From: Candidatus Omnitrophota bacterium
Lineage (GTDB): Bacteria; Omnitrophota; Omnitrophia; Omnitrophales; Aquincolibacteriaceae
NCBI GenBank assembly: GCA_023246985.1
Contig: JAHFHJ010000015.1
Location: 1 to 16,582 of the forward strand
Length of the DNA stretch: 16,582 bases
Direction of reading: 5' to 3'
The notes under the pieces: model-generated
Told to the model about the DNA's origin: nothing
Databases searched by the model: none
The model's input: only the letters and a program-made list of their open reading frames with translations
Program-made: the position numbers and the translations under genes
Shown here: positions 14,743 to 16,582 of the stretch, piece after piece
Position numbering within the stretch: the first letter of the stretch is position 1
Layout of the letters: each line of letters begins with the position of its first letter

Positions 14743-15278
14743 TCGCAATCCAGGAGCGCGGGGGTGTCCGGCAGGGGATCTTTCAATCGATCCGTGCGTC
14801 CATCCAGGAACTTCATGCGGACAAAGTGATCCTTGAGGATGTGAACGGAACGCCCTTCCTTTTCAAAAGCAAAGACGCACAGGTTTGGGCGCGAATTTTT
14901 TATCGCTCAATGCGGGATTTCTCTGCGAAGGAGCTCCAGCAAGAGATCAAAAAGCTTTGGGTTTTGATGCCCAGTGATGCCGTGCTCTATCTTTTCTATC
15001 CTGAACTGGACCGTCAGCAGATCCTCAAAATGAACGGTTTCAGCGATCGGCTGAGCTTTTTTGAATATACCGGTCTATTCAATACGGAAATAAAAAAAAT
15101 CGACATTCGAATCTGTAAATGGATCCCTTCGGCGGCCTATATTCTCGATTCTGTTCATGAGATTAAGGAACACCCTCGCACGCATGTCTCCGCCTTGAGT
15201 TTCTTACAGGGAGGGCGTTTGACATCTCAGGAGATCGCGGATCTCGCCGAGTTATCCCTGGCCCTGCGCCGGGCCTGA
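14739..15278 (+). CDS. Protein of unknown function, third gene of the parA-CBM module
   Basis: This 179-aa protein matches no family I recognise. It appears soluble, with no signal peptide or membrane segment. The N-terminal half is mixed alpha/beta (VILEDVNGTPFLFKSKDAQ, then a helix to about 80, followed by LWVLMPSDAVLYLFYPELD). The C-terminal half has FFEYTGLFNTEIKKIDIRIC, KWIPSAAYILDS, and a helical tail ending in ADLAELSLALRRA. The ATG overlaps the stop of the MinD-like gene (ATGA); no independent ribosome site is clear, so it depends on coupled translation. The reading frame is open 60 codons further upstream, but those overlap the previous gene and lack a start signal. Operon context suggests a partner of the ParA-CBM protein. 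Confidence 0.7.
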   Translation: MIAIQERGGVRQGIFQSIRASIQELHADKVILEDVNGTPFLFKSKDAQVWARIFYRSMRDFSAKELQQEIKKLWVLMPSDAVLYLFYPELDRQQILKMNGFSDRLSFFEYTGLFNTEIKKIDIRICKWIPSAAYILDSVHEIKEHPRTHVSALSFLQGGRLTSQEIADLAELSLALRRA

Positions 15279-15312
15279 ATTTTTCTCGGGGAGATCATGT
15301 CTTATTTCGTTC

Positions 15313-15341
15313 TTGATGGCGTCTTCCATCTCTTCTATAAT
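15313..15341 (+). promoter_or_regulatory. Sigma70-type promoter for the zinc-ribbon gene
   Basis: TTGATG (15313-15318), a 17-bp spacer and a perfect TATAAT (15336-15341). The expected start near 15347-15349 is only about 4-6 nt before the ATG at 15353, so the transcript would be almost leaderless. Confidence 0.65.
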
Positions 15342-15352
15342 CCCAACTACTT

Positions 15353-16069
15353 ATGCCAAGCCCCATTACCCAGAATCTTGATAGCCTGAAAAAATCCCAA
15401 AAGTTGGATAGCGAGATCCATCATGCCCGCATGCTTTTTGAGGAAATCCCGGCCCAACGCGCACAGCTCAAATTCGACTTGGAACTCGAAAAGACCCGTT
15501 TGAACGAGTTGGAAAAATCTCTCAAGGACCTTCAGTTGAAACTGAAAGAAAAAGAGCTGGAGCTTTCCCAAAAAGAAACACAGATCAAAAAACTCGATGG
15601 GCAATTGTCGCAAATCAAAACAAACAAGGAATACGCCGCGCTTCAGCAGGAGATCGCTTCACTCAAAGCGGACAACTCTCTTCTTGAAGAGGGAATTCTT
15701 TATGCCATGGATGAAGTGGAAGCCGCCAGAGATGAAGTTCGTAACGAAAAAGAGAAATTCGCTTCCGTGACAAAGACTTTTCAGGAAAAAGACGGTGAAG
15801 CCGCAAATCAGGAAAAAGATTTGCAGGCACGTCTTGCGGACCTGAAAAAACAGCGGGAAGAATCCGTGGCTCAGTTACCCCCGGAGCTTGGAGAGCTGTA
15901 TAACCGGATCGCTGTCAAAAAGCAAGGTCTTGCCCTCGCCACGGTGAACGGCGAAAGCTGCTCGGCGTGTCAGATGCAGTTGCGGCCGCAACTCATCAAT
16001 GAGATCCGCATTGGCGAACAAATCATCGTTTGTGAAAATTGCTCCCGTATCCTCTATTTCGAAAATTAA
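15353..16069 (+). CDS. Coiled-coil protein with C-terminal C4 zinc ribbon (zf-RING_7/DUF164 type)
   Basis: This 238-aa protein is two modules. Residues about 5-175 form long antiparallel-type coiled coils with the conserved break QIKTNKEYAALQQEI (86-100). A zinc ribbon at 203-230 has CSACQMQLRPQ (C203, C206) and VCENC (C227, C230), followed by SRILYF, as usual in this family. Length is typical. The family is widespread in bacteria and is presumed to bind nucleic acid; some relatives are annotated as membrane-trafficking or ribosome-associated, without firm function. No Shine-Dalgarno precedes the ATG, and the promoter is placed for an almost leaderless mRNA. The next gene is mraZ, 260 bp downstream. 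Confidence 0.9.
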   Translation: MPSPITQNLDSLKKSQKLDSEIHHARMLFEEIPAQRAQLKFDLELEKTRLNELEKSLKDLQLKLKEKELELSQKETQIKKLDGQLSQIKTNKEYAALQQEIASLKADNSLLEEGILYAMDEVEAARDEVRNEKEKFASVTKTFQEKDGEAANQEKDLQARLADLKKQREESVAQLPPELGELYNRIAVKKQGLALATVNGESCSACQMQLRPQLINEIRIGEQIIVCENCSRILYFEN

Positions 16070-16120
16070 GACCTTTCCTCTCTTCCTGTAATCTAGCGTT
16101 CCTCCCTCGCGATTCTCTCT

Positions 16121-16136
16121 CACTACGATCGTAGTG
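16121..16136. repeat. Perfect 16-bp palindrome
   Basis: CACTACGATCGTAGTG reads the same on both strands, flanked by TCTCT on its left and right. It lies 52 bp after the zinc-ribbon stop codon and about 100 bp before the mraZ promoter. It has no T tract after it, so it is more like a DNA-binding site than a terminator. Confidence 0.55.
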
Positions 16137-16237
16137 TCTCTAACACCTATCGGGGGCGTTCCCCGAAGGGAGGGATGCCTGGGCAAGGGCTTTTCTGTTT
16201 ACGATTTCCCTGTTAAAAAGAATGTGTAAAAAGAATG

Positions 16238-16266
16238 TTGACACGATATTAAGGAAAGGGTAGACT
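16238..16266 (+). promoter_or_regulatory. mraZ promoter
   Basis: A perfect TTGACA (16238-16243), a 17-bp spacer and TAGACT (16261-16266). The expected start is near 16273, giving a leader of about 57 nt that carries the MraZ boxes. Confidence 0.75.
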
Positions 16267-16281
16267 TCCGTCGATAATAAA

Positions 16282-16306
16282 GTGGGGTAAAGTGGGAGAT
16301 AGTGGG
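16282..16306 (+). promoter_or_regulatory. MraZ-binding boxes (three GTGGG direct repeats)
   Basis: GTGGG occurs at 16282-16286, 16292-16296 and 16302-16306, an exact 10-bp pitch with 5-nt spacers. This matches the TGGGN direct repeats known to bind MraZ in front of its own gene. They lie just downstream of the predicted transcription start, so bound MraZ could block transcription of mraZ and following genes. Confidence 0.85.
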
Positions 16307-16329
16307 AACCCCGAAAGGAAAGAAAAGCC

Positions 16330-16582
16330 ATGTTTTACGGTGAATTCGAACACGTGGTTGATTCAAAAAGCCGTGTAATGATTCCCGCCAAGTTTCGCGA
16401 GATCTTCAAAGAACGCTATGTAGAGCGTTTTTTCATTACCCGCGGCCTTGATCAATGCCTGTTCGTTTTTACGGAAGAACAGTGGAAAACAGAAGAAAAG
16501 AAGTTTCGTGACATGCCTTTCACGAAGGCGGAGTCCCGTACTTTCAATCGGCTTTTCTTCTCAGGCGCTTGCGAAGTCGTTT
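16330..16582 (+). CDS. mraZ: Transcriptional regulator MraZ (3' partial)
   Basis: The first 84 residues are visible before the window ends. They begin MFYGEFEHVVDSKSRVMIPA, the conserved AbrB-like swapped-hairpin repeat of MraZ (usually G-x-Y-x-H-x-L-D-x-K-G-R-x-x-I-P). Then come KFREIF, a GLDQCLFVFTEEQW stretch and the R-x-F-x-R-x-x-F-S-G-A-x-E end of the first half. MraZ is a DNA-binding regulator of the division and cell wall (dcw) cluster, so mraW/rsmH and other dcw genes are expected downstream. AAAGGA at 16314-16319 lies 10 nt before the ATG. The upstream GTGGG boxes support self-regulation. Confidence 0.95.
   Translation, partial: MFYGEFEHVVDSKSRVMIPAKFREIFKERYVERFFITRGLDQCLFVFTEEQWKTEEKKFRDMPFTKAESRTFNRLFFSGACEVV

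Noticed and set aside
15297..15389. A 30-codon open frame starting at ATG 15297 after GGGGAG.
   Set aside because: The ribosome site is only 3 nt from the ATG, the frame covers the promoter of the zinc-ribbon gene and overlaps its start, and the peptide has no recognisable feature.
16150..16166. Hairpin TCGGGG-GCGTT-CCCCGA as a terminator of the zinc-ribbon gene.
   Set aside because: The 6-bp stem is not followed by a T run; the downstream sequence is G-rich.
16070..16237. RNase P RNA or another structured RNA between the zinc-ribbon gene and mraZ.
   Set aside because: The gap is too short for RNase P RNA and none of its conserved blocks is present.

Overview
The window is about 16.6 kb of compact bacterial chromosome with every recognised gene on the + strand, short intergenic gaps and many 1-20 nt gene overlaps. 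The gene content (a Gram-negative MCE/MlaD lipid-transport protein, a TIGR04073-type exosortase-associated small protein, MraZ at the start of a probable dcw cluster, and several divergent proteins) fits a Gram-negative lineage of the PVC type. Candidatus Omnitrophota is my best guess. This rests on protein character only; no rRNA or other firm phylogenetic marker is present.

Layout. (1) 1-909: the 3' part of an mlaD-like gene and a small exported TIGR04073-like protein. (2) 1021-3403: a DUF4870-like membrane protein behind a very good sigma70 promoter, a 523-aa coiled-coil protein with an L7/L12- or ClpS-like head, and a bifunctional-nuclease (BFN/DUF151) protein overlapping its end. (3) 3408-5607: thioredoxin reductase, a small acidic unknown protein and an exported DUF547 protein. 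(4) 5718-6428: the rplU-rpmA ribosomal protein operon with a clear promoter and a strong intrinsic terminator. (5) 6520-12635: obgE-proB-proA-nadD followed by two tandem CNNM/CorC-like membrane proteins, tightly packed and probably one transcript. (6) 12794-15278: a three-gene translationally coupled module made of a ParA ATPase fused to an AMPK-type glycogen-binding domain, a MinD/FlhG-like protein that has lost its P-loop, and an unknown 179-aa protein. (7) 15353-16069: a coiled-coil/C4 zinc-ribbon protein from a promoter that implies an almost leaderless mRNA. (8) 16238-16582: the mraZ promoter, three GTGGG MraZ boxes at 10-bp pitch, and the 5' part of mraZ.

The most interesting part is module 6. 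The ParA ATPase core is intact. Its C-terminal domain keeps the two tryptophans and the lysine that bind sugar in the AMPK beta-subunit glycogen-binding domain, which suggests a ParA-type positioning or sensing system whose cargo or signal is an alpha-glucan such as glycogen. Other notable points are an ObgE with altered G1, G2 and G3 motifs and a 57-bp inverted-repeat pair (47/57 identical) bracketing the DUF547-rplU-rpmA segment. No gene-free stretch exceeds 300 bases. I see no tRNA, rRNA, CRISPR array, transposase or other mobile gene.
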